NCBI RefSeq assembly: GCF_020523965.1
Contig: NZ_JAJAPX010000001.1
Span: 496,001-560,000 of the forward strand
Reading direction: 5' to 3'
DNA length: 64,000 nt
From: Neotamlana sargassicola
GTDB lineage: Bacteria > Bacteroidota > Bacteroidia > Flavobacteriales > Flavobacteriaceae
The notes below the pieces were generated by a model, which was not told the origin of the DNA, did no database searches, and saw nothing but the letters and a program-made list of their open reading frames with translations. Numbering within the stretch: position 1 is the first letter of the stretch; every line of letters starts with the position of its first letter. The translations under genes and the position numbers were made by a program. Shown piece after piece: positions 48,684 through 56,778 of this stretch.

Positions 48684-50927
48684 TTAATTGATAGTTACTT
48701 TAAGCGCTTTGGAAATATTATTTGAAGCATTACCAACATATATTTGATACTCTCCTGTTTCAAAATCCCAATCTGATTTTGATTCGTTATAATATTTTAG
48801 CTTTGAAACATCTACAGTTATAGAAACAGATTGTTTTGCGCCTTTTTCTAAATTAACTTTAGCAAAACCTTTCAATTCTTTTAGTGGCCGTTCTATTTTA
48901 GAATTTAATTTACCAATGTAAACCTGTATAACTTCTGCGCCAGCAACATCTCCAGTATTTGTAACATCGCAAGTAATAGTTATTTTATCATTTTGATTAT
49001 AAGTATTATTATCTGTAATAATATTTTCTATCTTAAATGATGTGTAAGACAACCCATAACCAAATGCATAACGTGGTGTTATATGTTTTGTATCGTGCCA
49101 ACGATACCCCACTAAAATTCCTTCTTTATATTCTTGCGTGAATGATGGTTTATTGTTTTTTGAAATGTCGTTTTGAGGATCTTGAATTCCTGGGTAAGAT
49201 TCGGATCCAAAAAAGTGAGCCGCATTATCTTCTATTTTTACAGGTATTGTAAACGGTAATTTACCTGATGGGTTTACATCTCCGCTAATTACATCTGCAA
49301 TGGCATAACCCGCCATACTGCCCAAATACCAAGATTCTAACAAACCTTTAACCTTGTTTAACCAAGGCATTTCAATAGCATTTCCTGTAAGTAAAATAAA
49401 TCCTAAATTTTTATTTACTTGAGCTATTTCGTTAATAAGTTCTTCTTGACCAAATGGCAAATTATATTGTTGCCTATCATCGCCCTCGCAATCTTGTAAA
49501 TGACTTTTATTTAAACCTCCAACAAATAATACAATATCTACTTTTTTGGCGAGCTTAATGGCTTCAACCTTTAATGAGTCTTGATTTAAAGTTGGCGGGT
49601 GCACTACATCGTACTCCGAACGCCCTGTTTCATAACCCATTGTATGCAAAACGGTAGCATTTTTATAACGCGTTTTAATACCTTCTAATGGAGATATTTC
49701 GAATTTAGGTTTTAATTCTGATGAGCCTCCGCCTGCAGTCATAGATCGTGTGGCATTTTCTCCAATTACCGCAATGGTTAATCCTGTTTTATCTTTTATA
49801 GGAAAGAAATTATCTTCATTTTTAAGTAACACTATTCCTTCTGTAGCTACTTTTCGAGCTACTTCATGATGCTCTTTATTATTTGCTTTTCCTAATGGTC
49901 TATTTTTACTTAAATTAGTTCTATACCTTAATCTTAATACCCGTTTAACTTTATCGTTTAAAACCGCTTCTGACAACTCTCCACTTTTTAGTTTTTCAAG
50001 AAAAGGATCGGCTAAAAAGTATTTAGAATAATGGTTTTCTGTAGTAAAACCTAAACCATCTGTTCCCGTTCCCATTTCAATATCTAATCCATAGTTTGCA
50101 GCTTCTGTGGTACTATGTGCAGAACTCCAATCACTAATTACTACGCCATCATATTTCCAATCTCCTTTTAAAATTTGGTTAGTTAATAGCTCGTGATGTG
50201 TAGTGTATTGCCCTCGAAATTTATTATAAGCTCCCATTATAGCCCAAACATTGGCCTCTTGAACAGCTGCTTTAAATGCTGGTAGATAAATTTCGTGTAA
50301 AGCCCTATCGTTAACCTCAACATTAACAACATCACGCCAATGCTCTTGATTGTTTAAAGCATAATGTTTAACACAAGCTGCAACCCCATTTTTTTGAACA
50401 CCTTTTATGTAAGGCACTACTAATGTTGAGGCTAAAAATGGATCTTCGCCTAAATATTCAAAATTTCTACCATTAAATGGTGTTCTGTAAATATTAACTC
50501 CAGGACCTAAAAGCACATCTTTTTTTCTGTACCTAGCCTCTTCGCCTAAATTAAATCCATATTCGCCAGCTAATTCTGGGTTAAAAGTTGCCGCCAAACA
50601 GGTTAATGCCGGAAATGCGGTAATTGAATCGTTAGTCCAACCTGCGTAATCCCACGAATCCCAACTTATTTCGGCTCTAACACCATGCGGACCGTCGGAC
50701 ATCCAAATTTCGGGTATCCCTAAACGCTCTACTCCTTTTGTACTAAATTTAGATTGGGCGTGGCATAAATCTACTTTTTCCTGCAAGGTTAAAAGCGGTA
50801 AAATACTATCTATTTTTGCTTCAATATTCTGTTTTGGTTCTTCTATTTTGTTTTTTGGCTTTGTGTTACAAGATGCCAATAAAACGATGCCACATAGTAT
50901 ACTACTGTACTTGAGTTTAAATTTCAT
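48684..50927 (-). CDS. Glycoside hydrolase family 3 lipoprotein, first gene of the GH3 operon
   Basis: A 747-residue exported GH3 enzyme (VLLASCNTK, Cys near 20). Hallmarks are SDGPHGVRAE, KHYALNNQEHWR and the nucleophile Asp in GVVISDWSS (near 265), with a C-terminal fibronectin-III-like domain. It differs from the other GH3 here (gene ending at 45442): this one belongs to the shorter-loop beta-glucosidase/xylosidase type with TAGGGSSEL in the second domain. It starts the operon running to GntP. The 353-bp region upstream carries strong palindromes and a sequence shared with the susC promoter. Confidence 0.92.
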   Translation of the reverse strand: MKFKLKYSSILCGIVLLASCNTKPKNKIEEPKQNIEAKIDSILPLLTLQEKVDLCHAQSKFSTKGVERLGIPEIWMSDGPHGVRAEISWDSWDYAGWTNDSITAFPALTCLAATFNPELAGEYGFNLGEEARYRKKDVLLGPGVNIYRTPFNGRNFEYLGEDPFLASTLVVPYIKGVQKNGVAACVKHYALNNQEHWRDVVNVEVNDRALHEIYLPAFKAAVQEANVWAIMGAYNKFRGQYTTHHELLTNQILKGDWKYDGVVISDWSSAHSTTEAANYGLDIEMGTGTDGLGFTTENHYSKYFLADPFLEKLKSGELSEAVLNDKVKRVLRLRYRTNLSKNRPLGKANNKEHHEVARKVATEGIVLLKNEDNFFPIKDKTGLTIAVIGENATRSMTAGGGSSELKPKFEISPLEGIKTRYKNATVLHTMGYETGRSEYDVVHPPTLNQDSLKVEAIKLAKKVDIVLFVGGLNKSHLQDCEGDDRQQYNLPFGQEELINEIAQVNKNLGFILLTGNAIEMPWLNKVKGLLESWYLGSMAGYAIADVISGDVNPSGKLPFTIPVKIEDNAAHFFGSESYPGIQDPQNDISKNNKPSFTQEYKEGILVGYRWHDTKHITPRYAFGYGLSYTSFKIENIITDNNTYNQNDKITITCDVTNTGDVAGAEVIQVYIGKLNSKIERPLKELKGFAKVNLEKGAKQSVSITVDVSKLKYYNESKSDWDFETGEYQIYVGNASNNISKALKVTIN

Positions 50928-51072
50928 AAAGAATAATTTGTTTAAGGAAATAAGCTTTCCTTTAATTCAGTTGGTTAAAGTGATATAAAACTATTCAGAA
51001 TTAAAAAATATCTTTAAAACAAATACAGCGCTTAATAAAACATTTGTTGCATAAGGCATATTTAGCGAGTTG

Positions 51073-51095
51073 CCATAAATTATGCTATGCATAAA
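51073..51095 (-). promoter_or_regulatory. Candidate HTCS operator upstream of the GH3 operon
   Basis: The minus strand reads TTTATGCATAGCATAATTT then ATGG, centred on a perfect TTATGC/GCATAA palindrome, about 150 bp before the GH3 start. It resembles 35943-35962 upstream of susC. Confidence 0.45.
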
Positions 51096-51105
51096 TTAAC
51101 ATATA

Positions 51106-51127
51106 TGTGCACTAAAAGTGTTGCACA
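51106..51127. promoter_or_regulatory. Inverted repeat TGTGCA-N10-TGCACA
   Basis: Perfect 6-bp arms are separated by 10 bp, about 180 bp upstream of the GH3 operon. The outer half GTTGCAC also occurs upstream of susC, in TTGTTGCACCACATG near 35870. It is a possible second regulator site. Confidence 0.35.
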
Positions 51128-51189
51128 TTACTGAACTAACAAGATTATAGGGTATTTTTAACATGACTATTATTAACAGAAAACCAATA

Positions 51190-51232
51190 AAAAAACCTAG
51201 CTATTTACTAAGGTTTTCTTTTTTAGCAGATT
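51190..51232 (-). terminator. Terminator of the SusC/D-sulfatase-racemase operon
   Basis: AAAACCTAG pairs with CTAAGGTTTT with a one-base bulge, followed by T-rich and A-rich flanks. It lies 49-91 nt downstream of the racemase stop on the minus strand. Confidence 0.7.
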
Positions 51233-51280
51233 TTATTGAAGCAACAAATTATCTGCATAGCTATTAAAAAGTAATAAAGT

Positions 51281-52069
51281 TTATTCTCCCAAAATATACT
51301 CTACACCAGACATGGCGTGAATTTTTGTAGTATCGAAAATAGGAACACTTAAATCGTCTTTAAAAATCATTAGAGGGAACTCTGTACATCCTAGAATTAC
51401 ACCTTCGGCTCCTTTATTTATTAAACCGTTAAGAATGCTTATAACATAAGCTTTAGATTCTTCTTTAATCTTACCATAAGTGAGTTCTTCTATAATTATT
51501 CGGTGTAATTCGTTAATAACACTTTCCGATTCTGGTACTAAAACATCTAAACCATTTTCCTGTAACCTTTGGCTTATAAATGTTTCTTGCATGCTATATT
51601 TAGTACCTATAAAACATACTTTTTTTATACCTTTTTTTTGAATGGCCTGCGCGGTAACATCGGCTATGTGAATCACTTTAAAATCTAACTGTTCCTGAAC
51701 TTGATTGTATACTTTATGCGGTGTATTTGCACAAAACATAACAGCTTCGGCACCAGCCTTTCGTAAACTTTTAGCGCCTTGGGTTAACATATGCGCTATA
51801 GAATCCCATTTATTTTCTATTTGAAAACGATGTACCTCAGCTTGGTTAAGTGTATAAACTAGTAACGGCGGGTTGGTGTTATTACCAAAATAGTCGTTTA
51901 CAGATTGGTTAATTGCACTATAATATTCTATTGTAGAATGCCATGATGTGCCACCAATTAAACCTAATGTTTTCATTTTATTTTTATATTGATTTTTTTG
52001 AGCATGTATTCCGTTTACAAATAAAGCTGCATTTATAAACAAAAGCACAGAAACATATTTTTTAAACAT
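51281..52069 (-). CDS. Aspartate/glutamate racemase family protein with signal peptide
   Basis: A 262-residue PLP-independent racemase. The two catalytic cysteines are present, Cys113 in MFCANTPHK and Cys228 in LGCTEFP, and IGGTSWHSTIEYY near residue 39 is typical of the aspartate racemase subgroup. It has an N-terminal signal peptide (MFKKYVSVLLFINAALFVNGIHAQ), which is unusual because such racemases are normally cytoplasmic. An internal Met at residue 32 (51976) would give a cytoplasmic form of normal length. It is last in the SusC/D-sulfatase operon, 15 nt after the sulfatase gene. The substrate is unknown. Confidence 0.85.
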   Translation of the reverse strand: MFKKYVSVLLFINAALFVNGIHAQKNQYKNKMKTLGLIGGTSWHSTIEYYSAINQSVNDYFGNNTNPPLLVYTLNQAEVHRFQIENKWDSIAHMLTQGAKSLRKAGAEAVMFCANTPHKVYNQVQEQLDFKVIHIADVTAQAIQKKGIKKVCFIGTKYSMQETFISQRLQENGLDVLVPESESVINELHRIIIEELTYGKIKEESKAYVISILNGLINKGAEGVILGCTEFPLMIFKDDLSVPIFDTTKIHAMSGVEYILGE

Positions 52070-52084
52070 AAAAAGCTTATTGTA

Positions 52085-53653
52085 TTAAAAAGTAAATCCC
52101 TCTTTTAGTTTATTTGAAAGCTGTTTTATTAAAATTTCGTGTTCAGGGTTATTTACAATATTATAATTTTCTTGAGTGTCGTTTTCATGATCAAAAAGCT
52201 CTCTCGCAATAAGTTGTTCTGGTACATTTTTATTTTTATTCCATGTGTACCATTCCACATATCTATATCTGTCCGTTCTAACGGTATAACCCATTCGTTC
52301 TTGCTTACGAGCTTCTGGAGGCCCATACCTTCCTAATAAAAACTGACTATAAGCGGCATCTTTTATTGTAACCTCAGAATCTTCTAAAACAGGTTTTAAA
52401 CTTAAACCTTGAAGGTGTTCTGGTACGCTAAAACCTGCCATATCGCATAGCGTAGGGTAAACATCTACAAACTCTGTTAATGCATGACTTGTTTTTCCTT
52501 TTGATTTTACACCATTTCCGCTAATAATTAAAGGTACTCGCGTATCTATTTCGTAGTTGGTTTGCTTACCCCAACCATTATGTTCTCCTAATTTCCAACC
52601 GTGGTCGCCCCAAAGTACAACTATTGTATTTTCGGCTAAACCTAATTGATTAAGCTCATTTAACAACCTACCTATTTGAGCATCAATATAGCTAACACAA
52701 GCATAATATGCATGTATTAATTCGCGTTGTTTATCTTCATCCCAAGGGGCCTCGTTAGGTTTTGGTAAATTATTTTTAGCATCTACATAACCACGTAATT
52801 CGGCATCGCCATGAATCGAAAACTCTGGACTATCTTTTGGAGCGTATTGATTGTTTGCTAACGGAATTTTATCTCTATCATATAAATCCCAATATTTTTT
52901 TGGCGCATTAAATGGTAAATGCGGTTTATAAAACCCAACAGATAAAAAGAATGGTGTTTTACTGTTTTTTAAAGCCTTTAATTTTTTAATAGCTAGGGTT
53001 GTTTGCGCACCATCGTAATAGGCATCGTCTTCTGAAATTCCCATTTCGCTAGATCGTGTTTTAGAATAAATAAAACCGTATTTATCGAACTTTGCTTTAC
53101 CATTTTTTAAACGTTTTAATTCTAGTTCTTTTTGCTCGACAATATTATCGTGATTTACATAAACGGCATCCGGATCAAAAGGAAATCCGTCTACATGCAA
53201 ATACTCATTCCACGCTATTGAATCTTGAAGTGTATTATGAAACGTTTTTCCTAAACCTACGGTATAATAGCCATTGTTTTTAAAGAACTGAGGTAAAGAG
53301 ACCACATTAGGTAAATTCGTTCTAAAATGTGTGCGTAAATCCCAAACTTGAGTAGAATCTGGTCTTAAGCCTGTTAGCAAACTGGTTCTAGAAGGTGTAC
53401 AAACCGCTTGCTGGCAATAGGCATTATTAAAAACAACACCATTTTCTGCAAGCTTGTCTATGTTTGGCGAAATTACCAAATCGTTCCCGTAGCAACCTAA
53501 TTCTGGCCGTAAATCGTCTATAGGAATAAAAAGAATGTTTGGTTTATTATTTTCCTGGGTAACTTCTGCTTTTACATTTTTTTCGCCATTACAAGCAACT
53601 AGAATTACCAGAAATTGTACTACAACACTTAGTTTAATTAATTTTAAATTCAT
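52085..53653 (-). CDS. S1 family sulfatase (iduronate-2-sulfatase-like), second in tandem
   Basis: A 522-residue exported lipoprotein (VILVACNGE, Cys21). The formylglycine motif is CTPSR with Cys85, needing activation by a maturase. Metal-binding Asp46/Asp47 are in IPIDDLRP, and LWGDHGWKLGEHNGWGK is typical of the iduronate-2-sulfatase-like branch (S1_7 in SulfAtlas terms, from memory). It removes sulfate esters from imported or surface-bound glycans. It is 7 nt downstream of the other sulfatase gene and similar to it along its length, so the pair arose by duplication. Confidence 0.93.
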   Translation of the reverse strand: MNLKLIKLSVVVQFLVILVACNGEKNVKAEVTQENNKPNILFIPIDDLRPELGCYGNDLVISPNIDKLAENGVVFNNAYCQQAVCTPSRTSLLTGLRPDSTQVWDLRTHFRTNLPNVVSLPQFFKNNGYYTVGLGKTFHNTLQDSIAWNEYLHVDGFPFDPDAVYVNHDNIVEQKELELKRLKNGKAKFDKYGFIYSKTRSSEMGISEDDAYYDGAQTTLAIKKLKALKNSKTPFFLSVGFYKPHLPFNAPKKYWDLYDRDKIPLANNQYAPKDSPEFSIHGDAELRGYVDAKNNLPKPNEAPWDEDKQRELIHAYYACVSYIDAQIGRLLNELNQLGLAENTIVVLWGDHGWKLGEHNGWGKQTNYEIDTRVPLIISGNGVKSKGKTSHALTEFVDVYPTLCDMAGFSVPEHLQGLSLKPVLEDSEVTIKDAAYSQFLLGRYGPPEARKQERMGYTVRTDRYRYVEWYTWNKNKNVPEQLIARELFDHENDTQENYNIVNNPEHEILIKQLSNKLKEGFTF

Positions 53654-53660
53654 TTATTTT

Positions 53661-55241
53661 TTAAATTTTAGGAACTGCAGCACGCCAACCTTCAGCTAGC
53701 TTTACCGATAATTCTTCTACTGTTTTTTTATATTCAGGATAATTGGCGACGTTAACCGTTTCGGTTGGATCTACATCATGATTATATAGTTCTCTTGCAG
53801 CGTATTTTCCTTTTTGTTTGGTTTCATTATTCCAAGTATACCATTCTATATAATGATAGGTTTTGGTTTGCATAGAATATCCCATGTATTCGTTACCATC
53901 TTTTGATACCTTAGCACGTCTTCGAAATTGTGAAAAAACAGCATCTTTCCATTCCAATTCAGGGTTTTCAAAAAGAGGCGTTAAACTTGTTCCTTGAAAA
54001 TAATTAGCTTTTCCTACGTTCGAAACGTCGCAAAGTGTTGGAAAAATATCAACAAGTTCGGTAAGCGCTTCAATGCGTTTTCCTTCTTTTTGATGGGCTT
54101 GTTTTATTATTAAAGGCACATGAGTATCAATATAAAAATTAGTCATTTTTCCCCATCCGTTATGGTCGCCTAGTTTCCAACCATGATCGCCCCACAACAC
54201 AATAATAGTATTTTCGTAAAGTCCGCGTTCTTTTAATCCTTCAATTAATTTCCCTACGCAAGCATCAATAAAACTTACACTTGCGAAATAGCCGCGTTTT
54301 AGGGTGTCGGCATAATCTTCTGGTAAAGGTTCATCTTCGGGCCTTCCAATTTTATGCGGATGATTATAAGCACGTAGCTCGTAATTTGAATTTGACACCA
54401 TAACAGGTGCATTTTCCGGAAGTTTTGGATTTGCCGCTGGAGAAACAGAGCCTTTTGGATATAAATCCCAATACTTTTTTGGCACAACAAATGGTAAATG
54501 CGGTCTAAAATAACCTAAGCCAAGAAAAAACGGTTCGCTTTTATCCTTTATTTTATCTATGGTTTGCAATGCTAATTGGGTTTGCATGGCATCGTAATAC
54601 AATGAATCGGGCGCATCGGCGCTTTCAATTGCAGGTCCACGATTCCAGCCATCACCATAAACCTTTTTTCCTTTTCGCTTTTCTAACAGTGCTTCTCTAT
54701 CTCGTTTTTGAATTTCTAAAGCTTCAGGAGAGTAGTAATAGGTTTCTGCATCTCTATTCTTATAAGGCTTTGTATTGTATGGGTAAGGCTTTAAATCTGG
54801 CTCGTCCCAAGACACAGAATCGGGCATGTAATTATGAAATATTTTCCCAATATTTACCGTATAATAACCCGCTTTTTTAAAATATTGAGGCATGGTTACG
54901 GCGTTAGGGTTTATTTCTCTAAACTTATCGCCTAAATGCCAAACTCTTGTAGAATCTGGGCGATACCCTAACATTGTACTGGCTCGTGAAGGCGCACAAA
55001 CGGCCGACTGGCTATGCGTATTTAGCATAACCATAGACTGTTTTGCTAAAGCATCAATATTTGGTGTTTTAATTTCGGTATTACCATAAACACCTAAATC
55101 TGGTCTTAAATCATCAATAGACAAGAAAAGGATGTTGGGTTGTTTTACCTGTAATATTTCTTTAGTATTCGATTTACCTTTTACCTTAGTACACGATTGA
55201 ATGGAAAAAAAAGAACAAATAATTAGGATTAAAATTCTCAT
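53661..55241 (-). CDS. S1 family sulfatase (iduronate-2-sulfatase-like), first in tandem
   Basis: A 526-residue exported lipoprotein (SIQSCTKV, Cys17) with the formylglycine motif CAPSR (Cys82), metal-binding SIDDLRPDLG (Asp43/Asp44) and LWGDHGWKLGDHNGWGK. Its motif starts C-A-P-S-R where the neighbour has C-T-P-S-R, and it has extra basic insertions (EKRKGKKVYGDG), so the two enzymes probably attack different sulfate positions. It lies 74 nt downstream of the SusD gene in the operon. The maturation enzyme is not in this window. Which glycan is desulfated cannot be determined. Confidence 0.93.
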   Translation of the reverse strand: MRILILIICSFFSIQSCTKVKGKSNTKEILQVKQPNILFLSIDDLRPDLGVYGNTEIKTPNIDALAKQSMVMLNTHSQSAVCAPSRASTMLGYRPDSTRVWHLGDKFREINPNAVTMPQYFKKAGYYTVNIGKIFHNYMPDSVSWDEPDLKPYPYNTKPYKNRDAETYYYSPEALEIQKRDREALLEKRKGKKVYGDGWNRGPAIESADAPDSLYYDAMQTQLALQTIDKIKDKSEPFFLGLGYFRPHLPFVVPKKYWDLYPKGSVSPAANPKLPENAPVMVSNSNYELRAYNHPHKIGRPEDEPLPEDYADTLKRGYFASVSFIDACVGKLIEGLKERGLYENTIIVLWGDHGWKLGDHNGWGKMTNFYIDTHVPLIIKQAHQKEGKRIEALTELVDIFPTLCDVSNVGKANYFQGTSLTPLFENPELEWKDAVFSQFRRRAKVSKDGNEYMGYSMQTKTYHYIEWYTWNNETKQKGKYAARELYNHDVDPTETVNVANYPEYKKTVEELSVKLAEGWRAAVPKI

Positions 55242-55315
55242 ATAATTTGATATACTATATCTTTTTAAGTCAACAATTTTATTTTTATAGACATTTTTAT
55301 TTTAAAATTAGTTAC

Positions 55316-56764
55316 TTATTTTTCATACCACATATTAGTAAACAAGGTTAATCCTTGGGGGGTATTAATATTTGATCCTGCTTCGTTTGTGGAATATGTG
55401 TAACGTCTAATAACTTCTGTTGCTCCTGCATTAGCTGGAACATCTAGCTCAACACTTTTAGTTCGCTTCCACTGATTCCAAGCTTCAAGACCATTGTTAA
55501 ATAATGAAATATAATGCTGGTCATTTATGTAATCTAAAGCTTCATCTGTGCTTAACGTCGATAAATCAGGAAAACTAGCAATATAATTATCTTTATCTGT
55601 TTGAGAAATTTCTCCTAAAGAACCATCAAAGTAATCAAGCGCCAATGTAACCCCTTGAATAAACCACGTATTTGCTTGAGACAAACCGCCTGAAACATAT
55701 CCATTCGCCGCTGCATCTGCCAGTAAAAAATATGTTTCGGATGCCGTTGAATACCTGTCTGGAGTATCGGGTAAAATATTGTTCGCATTAATTTTAGATA
55801 TTGAAGCAAACCCTGTATAACCTTGCCATTTCCCTAAGTAAACGCCATTAACATTAGGCTCGAAATATGTAGATAAACGTGGATCATTTAATTCGTTCAT
55901 TAAATTTACTAGCGGTCTTCCTGCGTACCACAAATTAATGTTTCCTCCCCAATAATTTTGTATAAACCTATATTTAGGGTTTTCGTTCCCTATTTCTGTT
56001 GTGTATGACAACTTAGCTTCTTGACTATTGGTATATATCATAGGCTCACTAACTAAATCTTGCAATTGAGAGCTAACTGTTTCTGGTTTTTTATTAGCAA
56101 TAAACATGAGCATTTTTAATTTTATAGAATTTGCCCAACGTATCCATGCTTGTCTATCTCCTTTAAAAACCAAATCTGAATCGGTTATGATATCTGAATC
56201 CATATCTTGCTCTAAGATGGCTAAACCCTCATCCATTAAAGACACGACTCCCTCAAGAACAACCTCTTGAGAATCAAAATTGGGGTAAGGGTAGTCTGTT
56301 GGATTTACAGATTCGGTAAATGGCACATCGCCCCAAACCTGAGTAATATTGGAGTAAATAAAACCTTCTAAAATTTTAGCTTGCGCTGTTATATATTGAT
56401 TTTCAGGATTGTTGGACTCAACCAAAAGCTCTACTAAAGATAAGTTTTTTAAACAGGTAGTATACCATGTTGTCCAACCATTATTTACAGAAGGCACACC
56501 TAAAACATAACGACTTCTGCTTAACCAAGTTCCTCCGCTACCACACCATTGTTGTGCATGCATATTTAAACCCGCAAATTCAATTGACCTTACCGAAGAA
56601 AAGTTAACCAATACTTCTGGAAACAAAAGTTCTGGAGGAACAGATGTTACTGCTAAAGGATCTTCATTAATATCAACCAACTCACTATCGCAAGAGGTTA
56701 ATGAAAAAATTAGAATAAAAATAAATAAGAATTCAAATTTTATATTGGAGAATATATTTTTCAT
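55316..56764 (-). CDS. SusD/RagB family nutrient-binding lipoprotein (module 2)
   Basis: A 482-residue surface lipoprotein of the SusD-like_2 branch. A hydrophobic signal ends in SLTSCDSEL, followed by VDINEDPLAVTSVPPELLFP, the usual opening of this branch. The TPR core includes ITAQAKILEGFIYSNITQVWGD. It pairs with the SusC encoded 14 nt upstream. I start at ATG 56764; the open frame extends to a TTG at 56773, which is unlikely. The branch differs from the SusD of module 1, so the two modules are not recent copies of each other. Confidence 0.93.
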   Translation of the reverse strand: MKNIFSNIKFEFLFIFILIFSLTSCDSELVDINEDPLAVTSVPPELLFPEVLVNFSSVRSIEFAGLNMHAQQWCGSGGTWLSRSRYVLGVPSVNNGWTTWYTTCLKNLSLVELLVESNNPENQYITAQAKILEGFIYSNITQVWGDVPFTESVNPTDYPYPNFDSQEVVLEGVVSLMDEGLAILEQDMDSDIITDSDLVFKGDRQAWIRWANSIKLKMLMFIANKKPETVSSQLQDLVSEPMIYTNSQEAKLSYTTEIGNENPKYRFIQNYWGGNINLWYAGRPLVNLMNELNDPRLSTYFEPNVNGVYLGKWQGYTGFASISKINANNILPDTPDRYSTASETYFLLADAAANGYVSGGLSQANTWFIQGVTLALDYFDGSLGEISQTDKDNYIASFPDLSTLSTDEALDYINDQHYISLFNNGLEAWNQWKRTKSVELDVPANAGATEVIRRYTYSTNEAGSNINTPQGLTLFTNMWYEK

Positions 56765-56778
56765 AACTAACAATAATT

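Larger units (their letters stand above)
50928..51280. other. Regulatory region upstream of the GH3 operon
   Basis: This 353-bp gap contains no convincing gene. It holds the palindrome TTATGC-TAT-GCATAA (51080-51094), the inverted repeat TGTGCA/TGCACA (51106-51127), and the terminator of the module 2 operon (51190-51232). The first palindrome is part of a sequence shared with the susC promoter at 35943-35962. Confidence 0.6.

Noticed and set aside
56765-56773. TTG start for the module 2 SusD at 56773
   Set aside because: ATG 56764 gives a standard lipoprotein signal, and no support exists for TTG.
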